Positions 1 through 7,103 of a stretch of DNA of 16,190 nucleotides are shown in pieces. Source of the DNA: Burkholderia sp. (lineage in GTDB: Bacteria; Pseudomonadota; Gammaproteobacteria; Burkholderiales; Burkholderiaceae); NCBI RefSeq assembly GCF_018375725.1, contig NZ_JAHACR010000067.1, positions 1-16,190 of the forward strand, read 5' to 3'. Within the stretch, counting starts at the first letter, position 1; every line of letters begins with the position of its first letter. A model generated the notes under the pieces. That model had not been told where the DNA came from, did not search any database, and was given only the letters and a program-made list of their open reading frames with translations. The translations under genes were made by a program, and so were the position numbers.

Positions 1-44
1 TATCTTTTTCTTACTTATATAGAACGGTATACGCCGGGCCGTTA

Positions 45-377
45 TTACGCGATCGTCACTTCGAGATCGAGATATACGTCCTGAATGGCGTTGAGCAGGG
101 CTATGCCTTCGTCCATGGGCCGCTGGAAAGCCTTGCGGCCGCTGATGAGACCCATGCCGCCGGCGCGTTTGTTCACCACGGCCGTCATGACGGCCTCCTG
201 CAGATCGGACGCGCCGTGCGACTTGCGCAAATGATCGAGCAGACGCGCCTTGTCCGCCTCGGACAGCGCATCGTCTTCACTCGCTTTCTGGACGCCCGCT
301 GCCTGCAGCTGTTCGAGCAGCACACCAGCAGGCATTTTCAGTTCCGCGGCAAATTGGGCTACGTTGTTACTCGCCAT
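45..377 (-). CDS. Chimeric ORF: IF-2 N-terminus fused to class I fructose-bisphosphate aldolase C-terminus
   Basis: This 110-residue ORF sits where infB should begin, 91 bp after nusA. Residues 1 to about 55 (starting MASNNVAQFAAELKMPAG) are the N-terminal domain of Burkholderia translation initiation factor IF-2, with the normal start and an AGAGGA ribosome-binding site. Residues from about 56 to 110 are instead the C-terminal end of an FbaB/DhnA-type class I fructose-bisphosphate aldolase. That assignment rests on the stretch NKRAGGMGLISGRKAF and the ending DVYLDLEVTIA, which closely follow the C-terminus of E. coli FbaB as I recall it. The GTPase and tRNA-binding domains of IF-2 and the aldolase barrel are both absent, so neither activity is expected. 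IF-2 is essential, so an intact copy must exist elsewhere or the join is an assembly artefact. The parentage of each half is seen with good confidence; the cause of the fusion is unknown. Confidence 0.85.
   Translation of the reverse strand: MASNNVAQFAAELKMPAGVLLEQLQAAGVQKASEDDALSEADKARLLDHLRKSHGASDLQEAVMTAVVNKRAGGMGLISGRKAFQRPMDEGIALLNAIQDVYLDLEVTIA
205..216 (-). other. infB / fbaB fusion junction
   Basis: The switch from IF-2 to aldolase coding sequence falls at codons 54-57 of the chimeric ORF, where the minus strand reads CACGGCGCGTCCGAT. IF-2 is expected to continue as H-G-A-T/S-D and the FbaB tail as G-G-A-S-D, so both parents share roughly the bases GGCGCG at the join. This short shared string fits either microhomology-mediated joining or an assembler crossing between unrelated contigs. 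The parent sequences are recalled, not aligned. Confidence 0.6.
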
Positions 378-391
378 TCATTCCTCTTAGT

Positions 392-410
392 GCAAGGACC
401 GATTCCTTGC
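392..410 (-). other. Intercistronic hairpin between nusA and infB
   Basis: GCAAGGA (392-398) pairs perfectly with TCCTTGC (404-410) across a five-base loop. On the minus strand it sits between the nusA stop and the infB ribosome-binding site (about 381-386), and no U-tract follows it. It could tune infB translation or mark an RNA processing site. No function is shown. Confidence 0.45.
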
Positions 411-468
411 GGTTAGCATCGGGTCAGGCCTTCCGGCCGCCATCAAATCAGTGCGCCATGGTCATTTC

Positions 469-1944
469 TCACTGGAACCAGTGTTCACGTGCTTTCATGA
501 TCAACGCCTTAGCGGCATCCTCTTCCATTCCGGTCAGATCGACCAGTTCGTCCACCGCCAGTTCGGCGAGATCGTCGCGCGTCTGCACACCGTGTTCGGC
601 CAGCTTCGAGAGCAGCTCCGGCGTGATGCCGTCGAGACTCTTCAGATCCAGCGCTGCGTTTTCGACCTTTTCTTCATTCGCAATCGCCATCGTCAACAGA
701 GCGTCGCGCGCGCGGTTGCGCAGCTCGTGCACGGTATCCTCGTCGAATGCCTCGATTTCGAGCATTTCGTTGAGCGGCACGTAAGCGATCTCTTCCAGGC
801 TCGTGAAGCCTTCGTCGATCAGGATGTCTGCGACTTCTTCGTCGACGTCGAGACGCGCCATGAACAGGGCGCGCAGCGTGTCGCGCTCCTCGTTCTGCTT
901 CTGGGCGGACTCGTCCGGCGTCATGATGTTGATCTGCCAGCCGGTCAGCTCGCTGGCAAGACGCACGTTCTGGCCGCTACGGCCGATCGCGACGGCGAGT
1001 TCGTTCTCGTCGACGACCACGTCCATCGAGTGCTTCTCCTCGTCGACGACGATCGATTGGACGGCCGCCGGCGCGAGCGCGCCGATCACGAACTGGGCGG
1101 GATCTTCCGACCATAGCACGATGTCGACGTTTTCGCCACCGAGCTCGTTACGCACCGCCTGCACGCGCGAGCCGCGAATGCCGACGCATGTGCCGATCGG
1201 ATCGATCCGCTTGTCGTAAGCGACCACGCCGATCTTCGCGCGCACGCCGGGATCACGCGCCGCCGCCTTGATCTCGAGCAGGCCCTGTTCGATTTCCGGC
1301 ACTTCCATTTCGAAGAGCTTCATCAGGAATTCGGGCGCGGTGCGCGACAGCTCGATCTGCGGGCCGCGTGCAGTGCGGTCGACCTTCCCGATATAGGCGC
1401 GCACGCGATCGCCGACGCGCAGGTTTTCCTTCGGAATCAGCTGGTCGCGACGCAGCAGCGCTTCGACACGGCCCGATTCGACGATGAAATTGCCCTTGTC
1501 GAGGCGCTTCACCGTGCCGGTCATGATCTTTTCGCCGCGCTCGAGATAGTCGTTCAGGATCTGCTCGCGCTCCGCGTCGCGCACCCTCTGCAGGATCACC
1601 TGCTTCGCGGCCTGCGCGCCGATGCGGCCGAACTCGATCGACGGCACCGATTCCTCGATGTAGTCGCCGACTTCGACGTCCGGCTTCTGCTCGCGCGCCT
1701 CGAACAGCAGGATCTCGCGATCCGGCTCCTGCAGGACCGCCTCGTCCGGCACGACGAGCCAGCGACGGAAGGTCTCGTGCTCGCCGCTTTCGCGATCGAT
1801 ATGGACGCGGATCTCGGCGCCTTCGTCGAACAGCTTCTTGGAAGCCGATGCGAGTGCAGCCTCGAGGGCGCCCAGCACGACATCCTTGTCGACGTTTTTC
1901 TCGCGCGCCAGCGCATCCACCAGCATCAACACTTCGCGACTCAT
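469..1944 (-). CDS. nusA: Transcription termination/antitermination factor NusA
   Basis: NusA binds RNA polymerase, promotes hairpin-dependent pausing and intrinsic termination, and takes part in rRNA and lambda-type antitermination complexes. The 491-residue product has the full family architecture. There is an N-terminal polymerase-binding domain (about 1-125) and an S1 RNA-binding domain (about 137-201, around VKRLDKGNFIVESGRVEALL). Two KH domains follow, with GIRGSR (255-260) and GRSGQN (321-326) loops, and then two acidic C-terminal repeats (about 360-420 and 435-490) as in proteobacterial NusA. The start ATG overlaps the rimP stop by one base (TAATG), which implies translational coupling in the conserved rimP-nusA-infB operon. 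The reading frame is intact. The operon leader contains an intrinsic terminator that could allow NusA-dependent feedback. Confidence 0.97.
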   Translation of the reverse strand: MSREVLMLVDALAREKNVDKDVVLGALEAALASASKKLFDEGAEIRVHIDRESGEHETFRRWLVVPDEAVLQEPDREILLFEAREQKPDVEVGDYIEESVPSIEFGRIGAQAAKQVILQRVRDAEREQILNDYLERGEKIMTGTVKRLDKGNFIVESGRVEALLRRDQLIPKENLRVGDRVRAYIGKVDRTARGPQIELSRTAPEFLMKLFEMEVPEIEQGLLEIKAAARDPGVRAKIGVVAYDKRIDPIGTCVGIRGSRVQAVRNELGGENVDIVLWSEDPAQFVIGALAPAAVQSIVVDEEKHSMDVVVDENELAVAIGRSGQNVRLASELTGWQINIMTPDESAQKQNEERDTLRALFMARLDVDEEVADILIDEGFTSLEEIAYVPLNEMLEIEAFDEDTVHELRNRARDALLTMAIANEEKVENAALDLKSLDGITPELLSKLAEHGVQTRDDLAELAVDELVDLTGMEEDAAKALIMKAREHWFQ

Positions 1945-2402
1945 TATTTGCGGCTCCTAAAGTCAACGTGCGGAATCAGGCGGGCTTTGTCGATGTCTGC
2001 CAGCGTAAAGTCAAGCATGGCCGCCTCGCCCTTCTTCCTCTCAAATTCCAAACCGATCGTTTCGCCGTTCGGCGCATGCAGAATGCCCCGGTAGGTCTTT
2101 CGCCCATCCAGCGGCTTTTTCAAGGTCACGGAGACTTCGCTGCCGGCAAAGCGCTCGAAGTCGGCCAGCTTCCTCAACGGGCGGTCGAGCCCCGGGGACG
2201 AGACTTCGAGCCGTTCGTAATCGATGTTTTCGACCGTCAAGACGTGCTGGAGCTGACGCGTGACCTTCTCGCAATCTTCGAGCGAGATGCCGGCCGGCTG
2301 GTCGATGTAGACGCACAGCATGCCGCGTCCGGTGCGCTCGAGATCCACCAGCTCGTAGCCGAGTCCGGTGACCGTGGTTTCTATCAGTTCCGTCAGTTGC
2401 AC
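1944..2402 (-). CDS. rimP: Ribosome maturation factor RimP
   Basis: RimP assists 30S subunit maturation, acting early around S12 and the central pseudoknot. The 152-residue product has the usual length and a two-domain layout: an N-terminal alpha/beta domain (about 1-80) ending in the diagnostic SSPGLDRPL (68-76), and a C-terminal beta-barrel domain. The chosen start is GTG at 2402, giving MQLTELIETTV, and is supported by a GAGAGGG ribosome-binding site a few bases upstream. It is the first gene of the rimP-nusA-infB operon and overlaps nusA by one base. A strong promoter lies about 185 bp upstream and an intrinsic terminator lies between that promoter and the gene. Confidence 0.95.
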   Translation of the reverse strand: MQLTELIETTVTGLGYELVDLERTGRGMLCVYIDQPAGISLEDCEKVTRQLQHVLTVENIDYERLEVSSPGLDRPLRKLADFERFAGSEVSVTLKKPLDGRKTYRGILHAPNGETIGLEFERKKGEAAMLDFTLADIDKARLIPHVDFRSRK

Positions 2403-2504
2403 AGTGCCCTCTCAGGTGTTCGCGCCCGCCGCTCGCGATTCACCCGCGGGCGCGCGCCTTAGCCGGCGCAGGAAGCGCTACCCGAGATGCCCAACCGTTT
2501 CAGC

Positions 2505-2529
2505 AAAAAAAAATGGGCGGAACGCCCAT
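2505..2529 (-). terminator. Intrinsic terminator in the rimP-nusA leader
   Basis: On the minus strand, ATGGGCG (2529-2523) pairs with CGCCCAT (2519-2513) across a three-base loop and is followed at once by nine T residues (2513-2505). It is about 164 bp beyond the rluB stop, so it can end the scpB-rluB transcript. It is also downstream of the promoter at 2589-2617, so transcripts from that promoter must read through it to reach rimP, as at an attenuator. Confidence 0.85.
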
Positions 2530-2588
2530 CTTCTACTGTTGGTCGCATCTGAGCCGCACAACAAATCCGTACGCCCAGCGACTTTGCG

Positions 2589-2617
2589 ATTATAGCAATT
2601 TTTAGCGCAATCGCCAA
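2589..2617 (-). promoter_or_regulatory. Sigma70-type promoter for rimP-nusA-infB
   Basis: The minus strand has a -35 box TTGGCG (2617-2612), a 17-base spacer and a perfect -10 box TATAAT (2594-2589). Transcription would start near 2582 and give a leader of about 180 bases before rimP. This is the best promoter match in the window. The leader also holds a second TGGGCG copy (2577-2572) able to pair with the 3' arm of the terminator. Confidence 0.75.
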
Positions 2618-2692
2618 GCGCTCGCCGCCAAAACCGACACCTCCGGCCGGTTTTGGCGACGAGTGCGGCATGATGCGCCGCACACAGCCTCG

Positions 2693-4360
2693 TCAGCGGC
2701 TGCGGGGACGATTGTTGCGCTGCGGACGCTGACCACCGCGCGCACCGCCGGCACCCGCGCCTTCCGCACGATTGCCGTTCGGGTTGCGGCCGGCGCCGCC
2801 CTTTCCGCCGCCGCGCTTGCCACCCGCACCATACGATGCGCGGTTGCCGTCAACATCACGGCCGCCAGCACGGTTTCCGTAGCCCGCCGATGCGCCAGGC
2901 AGGCCGTTACCGTACCCGCTCGGGCCCGCGAAGCCGCCCGGCGCGCCGCGCCGGGGGCCGCGTCGCGGCTGGTCGAGCTGGGCATGCGTCGTGAGCACCG
3001 GCTCGCGGCCGATGAATCCCATCGACGTCTGCATCGGATCCGGTTGACGCCGCTCGCCCTGACCGGCGCCGCGCTTGCCCTTCTCTTCGGTCGGCGCCTT
3101 CAGGCCCACCGCCGCCATCAGCTTGCGCACCTGCGTGTCGTCCAGCTCCTCCCAGCGACCGCGCTTCAGCCCGCGCGGCAGCGGAATCGGACCGTGCCGC
3201 GTACGGATCAGACGGCTCACCAGCAGGCCCACCGCCTCGAACATCCGGCGCACCTCGCGGTTGCGGCCTTCAGCCAGCGCGACGTGATACCAGTGATTCG
3301 TGCCCTCGCCGCCACCGTCCCGAATACGCAGGAAGTTCGCGGGGCCGTCGTCCAGCTCGACGCCATGCAGCAGCTTCTGTCGCGAGCTTTCCGACAGTTC
3401 GCCCACCACTCGCACCGCGTACTCGCGCTCGACGCTGTAGCGCGGATGCATGAAGCGGTTCGCCAGGTCGCCCGACGTCGTCAGCATCAGCAGACCTTCG
3501 GTATTGAAGTCGAGGCGGCCCACCGCAAGCCATTTGGCGGTCTTCATCGGCGGCAGCCGATCGAATACCGACGGACGGCCTTCCGGATCCGCATGACTGA
3601 CAATCTCACCCGTCGGCTTGTGGTACAGCAGCACGCGCGGCGGCTTGTTCGGCAGCTTGCGCTTGACCGGCTTGCCGTTGATTCGCACCTGGTCGGTCGG
3701 CATGATGCGCTGGCCGATGTGTGCCGGCTCGCCATTCACCGATACGCGACCGGCAATGATGAGCTCTTCCATTTCGCGGCGCGAGCCCATGCCGGCCTCG
3801 GCCAGCACCTTGTGCAACTTCGGCGCATCGTCGTCCGGGGACAGCAAGCGCTTGGGCGCCTGGCTGCGGCCACGACGCAGCATCGGCGCACGCACGCCGC
3901 TGCCCGCTGCCGAGTTGTCCGCATCGAAGGCCGGGGACGTCACATAGGCGAACAGGTCGTCCTGCGTGGCATCGCCCGCGGCGCCTGCTGCACTCGCCGC
4001 ACCGCCACGCTTGCCCTGGCCGCCTTGCTGGCCTTGCGCACCCTGGCGCGCCGCGCCTTCGCGCTTGCCCGCCGGCTTGCGGCCGCCCTTCGGCGCACCT
4101 TCCTTGCGTGGCGCGCGCGCCGGCTGCGCCTCAGCCGCCTCGGCGGGTGCCTGCGCACCCTCTTCGCCTTGCGGCGCACCATCGCCCTTGGTCTTGGCCG
4201 CCGCGCGGCGGCGGGCAATCAGGCTGCGCGGACCACGCCGCAAGCCGCGGCGAGGACGCTCATCGCCGCCCGCAGCCGGAGCGCCCTGCTCCGGCGCATC
4301 GTCAGCACGCGCCGCCTGCACGGCAGGCGCGGACGATTCAATATCGTGGATATCAGTCAA
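2693..4360 (-). CDS. rluB: 23S rRNA pseudouridine(2605) synthase RluB, long low-complexity form
   Basis: RluB converts U2605 of 23S rRNA to pseudouridine in the large subunit. The 555-residue product is much longer than the E. coli enzyme because of disordered extensions. Residues 1 to about 175 are rich in Ala, Gly, Lys and Arg, and the tail from about 425 onward is rich in Gly, Arg and Asn. The conserved core starts with an S4 RNA-binding domain (about 181-240, KLHKVLAEAGMGSRREMEEL). The catalytic domain follows, with GRLDFNTEGLL (281-291) in which Asp284 is the expected catalytic residue, and a REVRRMFEAVGL motif (368-379). It lies 60 bp downstream of scpB in the same direction and probably shares its transcript. 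The paralogues RluE and RluF are less likely given the scpB context. Confidence 0.93.
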   Translation of the reverse strand: MTDIHDIESSAPAVQAARADDAPEQGAPAAGGDERPRRGLRRGPRSLIARRRAAAKTKGDGAPQGEEGAQAPAEAAEAQPARAPRKEGAPKGGRKPAGKREGAARQGAQGQQGGQGKRGGAASAAGAAGDATQDDLFAYVTSPAFDADNSAAGSGVRAPMLRRGRSQAPKRLLSPDDDAPKLHKVLAEAGMGSRREMEELIIAGRVSVNGEPAHIGQRIMPTDQVRINGKPVKRKLPNKPPRVLLYHKPTGEIVSHADPEGRPSVFDRLPPMKTAKWLAVGRLDFNTEGLLMLTTSGDLANRFMHPRYSVEREYAVRVVGELSESSRQKLLHGVELDDGPANFLRIRDGGGEGTNHWYHVALAEGRNREVRRMFEAVGLLVSRLIRTRHGPIPLPRGLKRGRWEELDDTQVRKLMAAVGLKAPTEEKGKRGAGQGERRQPDPMQTSMGFIGREPVLTTHAQLDQPRRGPRRGAPGGFAGPSGYGNGLPGASAGYGNRAGGRDVDGNRASYGAGGKRGGGKGGAGRNPNGNRAEGAGAGGARGGQRPQRNNRPRSR

Positions 4361-4420
4361 AACAACCTCAAAATGTCAGGTCTCGCGCCCGGCACGGGCG
4401 CGGCATGAAGTCGGCCGCGA

Positions 4421-5452
4421 TCAGGCGCGACGCTGTTCGGGTTCTGCTTCGTCGTCCGGCAGCCCATCCGCGCCGGCCGGCGCGCTGGCGCTGCGCACGG
4501 CATCCGCGAGACTGTCGGACGTATCGTCCAGCGGGGCTCCGCCCGCAGGACGAATGCGGAAAGCGTCGGCATGCATCGCCTCGCCGGGGACGCCGCCATC
4601 CACTTCCGCTCCGCCGCCGGCTGCCGCTTCGGCGGCCGGCTCACGACCTTCTTCGTTCAACTCCACGTGCAGCAGTGTGGGCTGCATCGCGGCCGGCGAC
4701 GATTCCGCGCCGGCATGTTCTATTTCACGCACTTCTGTCGTCAGCGTATCTCGGCAGGCCGATTCCTGCATCGCAGCGTCGCCGGCTGCGGCCTCCGCCG
4801 GCTCGCACACCGCGCCATCGGTATCGGCGAACGGTGCGAGTGCCTCTGCGGAGGCATCGTCCTCTCCGGACGCGCCCTCCATCCCATCGCCGCCAAATTC
4901 CATCGCCTGCTGCGCGAGTAGCGCGGACTCGATGTTCGCCGCCGGCTCTTCGAGCGCGGGCAAATCATCGAGCGCCTTCAGGCCGAGATCATCGAGAAAT
5001 TGCCTGGTCGTGGCGTACAGCGCCGGACGCCCCGGCACGTCGCGATGACCGATCACCTCGATCCAGCCGCGATCCTCGAGCTGCTTGACCACCTGCGTGT
5101 TGACCGTGACACCGCGAATCTCCTCGATGTCGCCGCGCGTCACCGGCTGCCGGTACGCAATGATCGCCAGCGTCTCCAGCACCGCCCGCGAATACTTCGG
5201 TGGCTTTTCCGGATGCAGGCGATCGAGAAAACCGCGCATCGCCGGCTTGCTCTGAAAGCGCCAGCCGCTCGCCAGCGCCACCAGCTCGACGCCGCGACCG
5301 GACCAATCCTGTTTCAGATCTTCGAGCAGCGTGCGAACCGTGTCTGCCGACACACCGTCGGCAAAGAGCTTGCGCAAATCGCCGAGCTTCAGCGGTTCCT
5401 GCGCGCAGATCAAAGCAGTCTCGAGGACGATCTTCGCCTCTTGGGTATTCAT
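4421..5452 (-). CDS. scpB: Segregation and condensation protein ScpB
   Basis: ScpB is the winged-helix (kite) subunit that joins ScpA and SMC or MksB-like ATPases in chromosome condensation and segregation. The N-terminal half of this 343-residue protein carries two winged-helix units. The diagnostic stretch is YSRAVLETLAIIAYRQPVTR followed by a GDIEEIRGV motif and GRPALYATT. Residues beyond about 185 form an acidic, Ala/Glu-rich extension without recognisable fold, which makes the protein longer than typical ScpB (around 200 residues). No scpA lies next to it here. The ATG at 5452 directly precedes NTQEAKIVLETAL, which aligns with family starts. A candidate promoter sits about 190 bp upstream. 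Confidence 0.92.
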   Translation of the reverse strand: MNTQEAKIVLETALICAQEPLKLGDLRKLFADGVSADTVRTLLEDLKQDWSGRGVELVALASGWRFQSKPAMRGFLDRLHPEKPPKYSRAVLETLAIIAYRQPVTRGDIEEIRGVTVNTQVVKQLEDRGWIEVIGHRDVPGRPALYATTRQFLDDLGLKALDDLPALEEPAANIESALLAQQAMEFGGDGMEGASGEDDASAEALAPFADTDGAVCEPAEAAAGDAAMQESACRDTLTTEVREIEHAGAESSPAAMQPTLLHVELNEEGREPAAEAAAGGGAEVDGGVPGEAMHADAFRIRPAGGAPLDDTSDSLADAVRSASAPAGADGLPDDEAEPEQRRA

Positions 5453-5644
5453 GCAGCTAGGCCAGACCCTGTGGTCAAACGAACCGGATCAATAAACAGA
5501 CGAAAGGAACTGAAGACGCGCTCGCCCGATTCTGATCGGTCATATTGATGGGAGCACGAACCGGGGGCGGCGAACCAACTTCAAGCCAGGCCCGACCCGG
5601 ACGGGACAGCACGATCCAACGATGGAACCGCGTGACTGAGCGCC

Positions 5645-5673
5645 ATCTTACGCAAAATTGCCGAGTGCGTAAA
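5645..5673 (-). promoter_or_regulatory. Candidate scpB-rluB promoter
   Basis: The minus strand carries TTTACG (5673-5668), a 17-base spacer and TAAGAT (5650-5645), each four of six matches to the sigma70 boxes. The expected start near 5638 would leave a leader of about 185 bases before scpB. It lies in the 340-bp gene-free stretch 5453-5792, in which I see only this and the hairpin at 5745-5786. Confidence 0.4.
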
Positions 5674-5744
5674 GATTAACGGAACCGGCCGTTTCGAGCC
5701 GCCTGCGCCAGTCCGAGGCGCCGAATCGCCGGGACGCCGCACTG

Positions 5745-5786
5745 GGCAGCGACCCGCGGCGCAGCCTCCCGCAGCGGGTCGCTGCC
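5745..5786 (-). repeat. Perfect 13-bp inverted repeat after the LysR gene
   Basis: GGCAGCGACCCGC (5745-5757) is the exact reverse complement of 5774-5786, with a 16-base spacer. It begins 6 bp past the LysR-regulator stop on the minus strand. No U-tract follows, so it is not a classical intrinsic terminator. It may be a factor-dependent 3' end or an RNA-stabilising hairpin. Confidence 0.6.
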
Positions 5787-5792
5787 GCACCG

Positions 5793-6695
5793 TCAGTCGA
5801 GATCTTCCGCACGCGCCGGCATGAGCCGTGCGAGCTCCCAGACCGCCTGCGCGGCCGGCGACAGCGACCGATCGCGACGCCTCACCAGCTCGACAGTACG
5901 CTCGGCGCGCGGCGTAAGCGGACGCGCGACCAGCGACGAGCCCGCCGGCAACGGTAACGACAGCCACGGCAGCACGCTCACGCCGATGCCCGCTTCGACG
6001 AGCCCGAACACCGTCGCCGAATGCCCGAGTTCCTGCACGACCGACGCATTCACCCGCTGCGCGGCCAGCGCCGCATCGATCAGCGGACGGCTGCCCGACG
6101 CGTGATCGAGCAGCACGAGGCGCTCGCCGTTCAGCGCCGTCCACGGCACCTGCGCGTACGATGCGAGCGCATGGTCGGCCCGGGCGACGAGACAGAACGA
6201 ATCGATCATCAACGGCTCGCAGACCAGGTCGGCAACATCGAGCGGCCCGATCACCACCCCGAAATCTACCTCGCTCGACTTTACCTTGCGCAGCACATCG
6301 CTCTGCACGTCGTCGCGCAGCCCAAGCGTGACGAACGGAAACTGCCGCTCGCTGGCCGCGACGACGCGCGGCATCAGCCGGCACGCGATCGTCGGACTCG
6401 CCGCAACGATCACACGCCCACGACGTTGCTCGCCGATCTCGCGAATCTCGCGCAGCGTATCGTCGAGATCGCCGAGCAAACGCGACACGCTCGCGATCAG
6501 GTTCGCCCCCACGTCGGTCAACTGCACGTCACGCGTCGTGCGGTCGATCAGCTTCAGCCCGAGCTCCGCTTCCAGTTCGCGTACACAGCGGCTCACAGCC
6601 GACTGCGTGAGTCCGATCTCCTCGCCGGCACGGCTGAAGCTCTTCAGTCGCGCGACCTCGATGAACACGCGAAGCTGACGCAGCGTGACGTTCAT
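5793..6695 (-). CDS. LysR-family transcriptional regulator
   Basis: This 300-residue protein has the standard LysR-type length and layout. An N-terminal winged helix-turn-helix (about 3-62, with SRAGEEIGLTQSAVSRCVRE and the usual LFxRT-like turn as LIDRTTRDVQLT) is followed by a linker helix and a periplasmic-binding-protein-like effector domain (about 90-290). Such proteins are cytoplasmic tetramers that bind T-N11-A sites and respond to a small-molecule co-inducer; the effector cannot be read from this sequence. The start is supported by a GAGGTAA ribosome-binding site. The gene is divergent from the DUF4096 gene across 408 bp, so that gene or itself could be the target, but no metabolic operon lies adjacent to name a pathway. 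Confidence 0.92.
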   Translation of the reverse strand: MNVTLRQLRVFIEVARLKSFSRAGEEIGLTQSAVSRCVRELEAELGLKLIDRTTRDVQLTDVGANLIASVSRLLGDLDDTLREIREIGEQRRGRVIVAASPTIACRLMPRVVAASERQFPFVTLGLRDDVQSDVLRKVKSSEVDFGVVIGPLDVADLVCEPLMIDSFCLVARADHALASYAQVPWTALNGERLVLLDHASGSRPLIDAALAAQRVNASVVQELGHSATVFGLVEAGIGVSVLPWLSLPLPAGSSLVARPLTPRAERTVELVRRRDRSLSPAAQAVWELARLMPARAEDLD

Positions 6696-6716
6696 TGGCT
6701 TACCTCATCAATCCCG

Positions 6717-6745
6717 GATATCGATGCGCGATTCTAGTGCGTCAA
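6717..6745 (-). promoter_or_regulatory. Candidate promoter of the LysR gene
   Basis: The minus strand has TTGACG (6745-6740), a 17-base spacer and a weak -10 element GATATC (6722-6717). It lies just upstream of the LysR ribosome-binding site and would give a leader of only about 15 bases. The -35 box is good and the -10 box is poor. Confidence 0.3.
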
Positions 6746-6932
6746 ACCGGTGCGTGCCGTTCATGTTTCGCTGCGGTGCAACAATCCCCCAAACGCACGA
6801 GACACGGGCGAATTGCACAAAATTGGTGATTGTCCTGATTTGCTGGCGGGTTATTTTGGCGTCTTATACGCCCCTAGCTGACGCAGCCGTCAGCTCGCTG
6901 CCAAGCGGCTTCCGGTGGGTTCGTCTCCAACG

Positions 6933-6948
6933 TGGCACGCTTCGTGCA
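6933..6948 (+). promoter_or_regulatory. Candidate sigma54 promoter upstream of the DUF4096 gene
   Basis: The plus strand reads TGGCACG (6933-6939), four bases, then GTGCA (6944-6948). The GG and GC doublets have the exact -24/-12 spacing of RpoN promoters, and only two positions deviate from the consensus TGGCACGrNNNTTGCW. The start near 6960 would give a leader of about 145 bases. A single GC-rich match can occur by chance, and no enhancer-binding-protein site was identified. Confidence 0.4.
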
Positions 6949-6968
6949 TTACCTGGCGCACAGGGCCG

Positions 6969-7047
6969 CAGGTTTCGTCTGACGGAACGCGCGATGTTCG
7001 CCATGGGAAACCTGACGCCCCCACCCGGCACTCGACGATCGAGTGCC
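6969..7047 (+). other. Structured leader of the DUF4096 gene
   Basis: CAGGTTTC (6969-6976) pairs with GAAACCTG (7007-7014), and GGCACTCG (7027-7034) pairs with CGAGTGCC (7040-7047) across a five-base loop. An 18-codon ORF (6994-7050) starts within the first loop and ends just after the second hairpin. Together these lie between the possible sigma54 start and the ribosome-binding site at 7093-7101. The rest of 6696-7103 shows no gene. Confidence 0.35.
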
Positions 7048-7103
7048 TGAAGAGTGCGCGGCGCGGGGCAGCGCACCGGAGTTTGCTTCGCTGAGGTGAG
7101 GAC

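Noticed and set aside
2663..4408. 581-codon plus-strand open frame opposite rluB
   Set aside because: Its His/Arg/Ala-rich sequence is the antisense shadow of the GC-rich rluB gene, which has clear S4 and catalytic motifs on the other strand.
5581..6384. 267-codon minus-strand frame overlapping the LysR gene
   Set aside because: It is an out-of-frame Arg/Ala-rich shadow of the LysR coding sequence.
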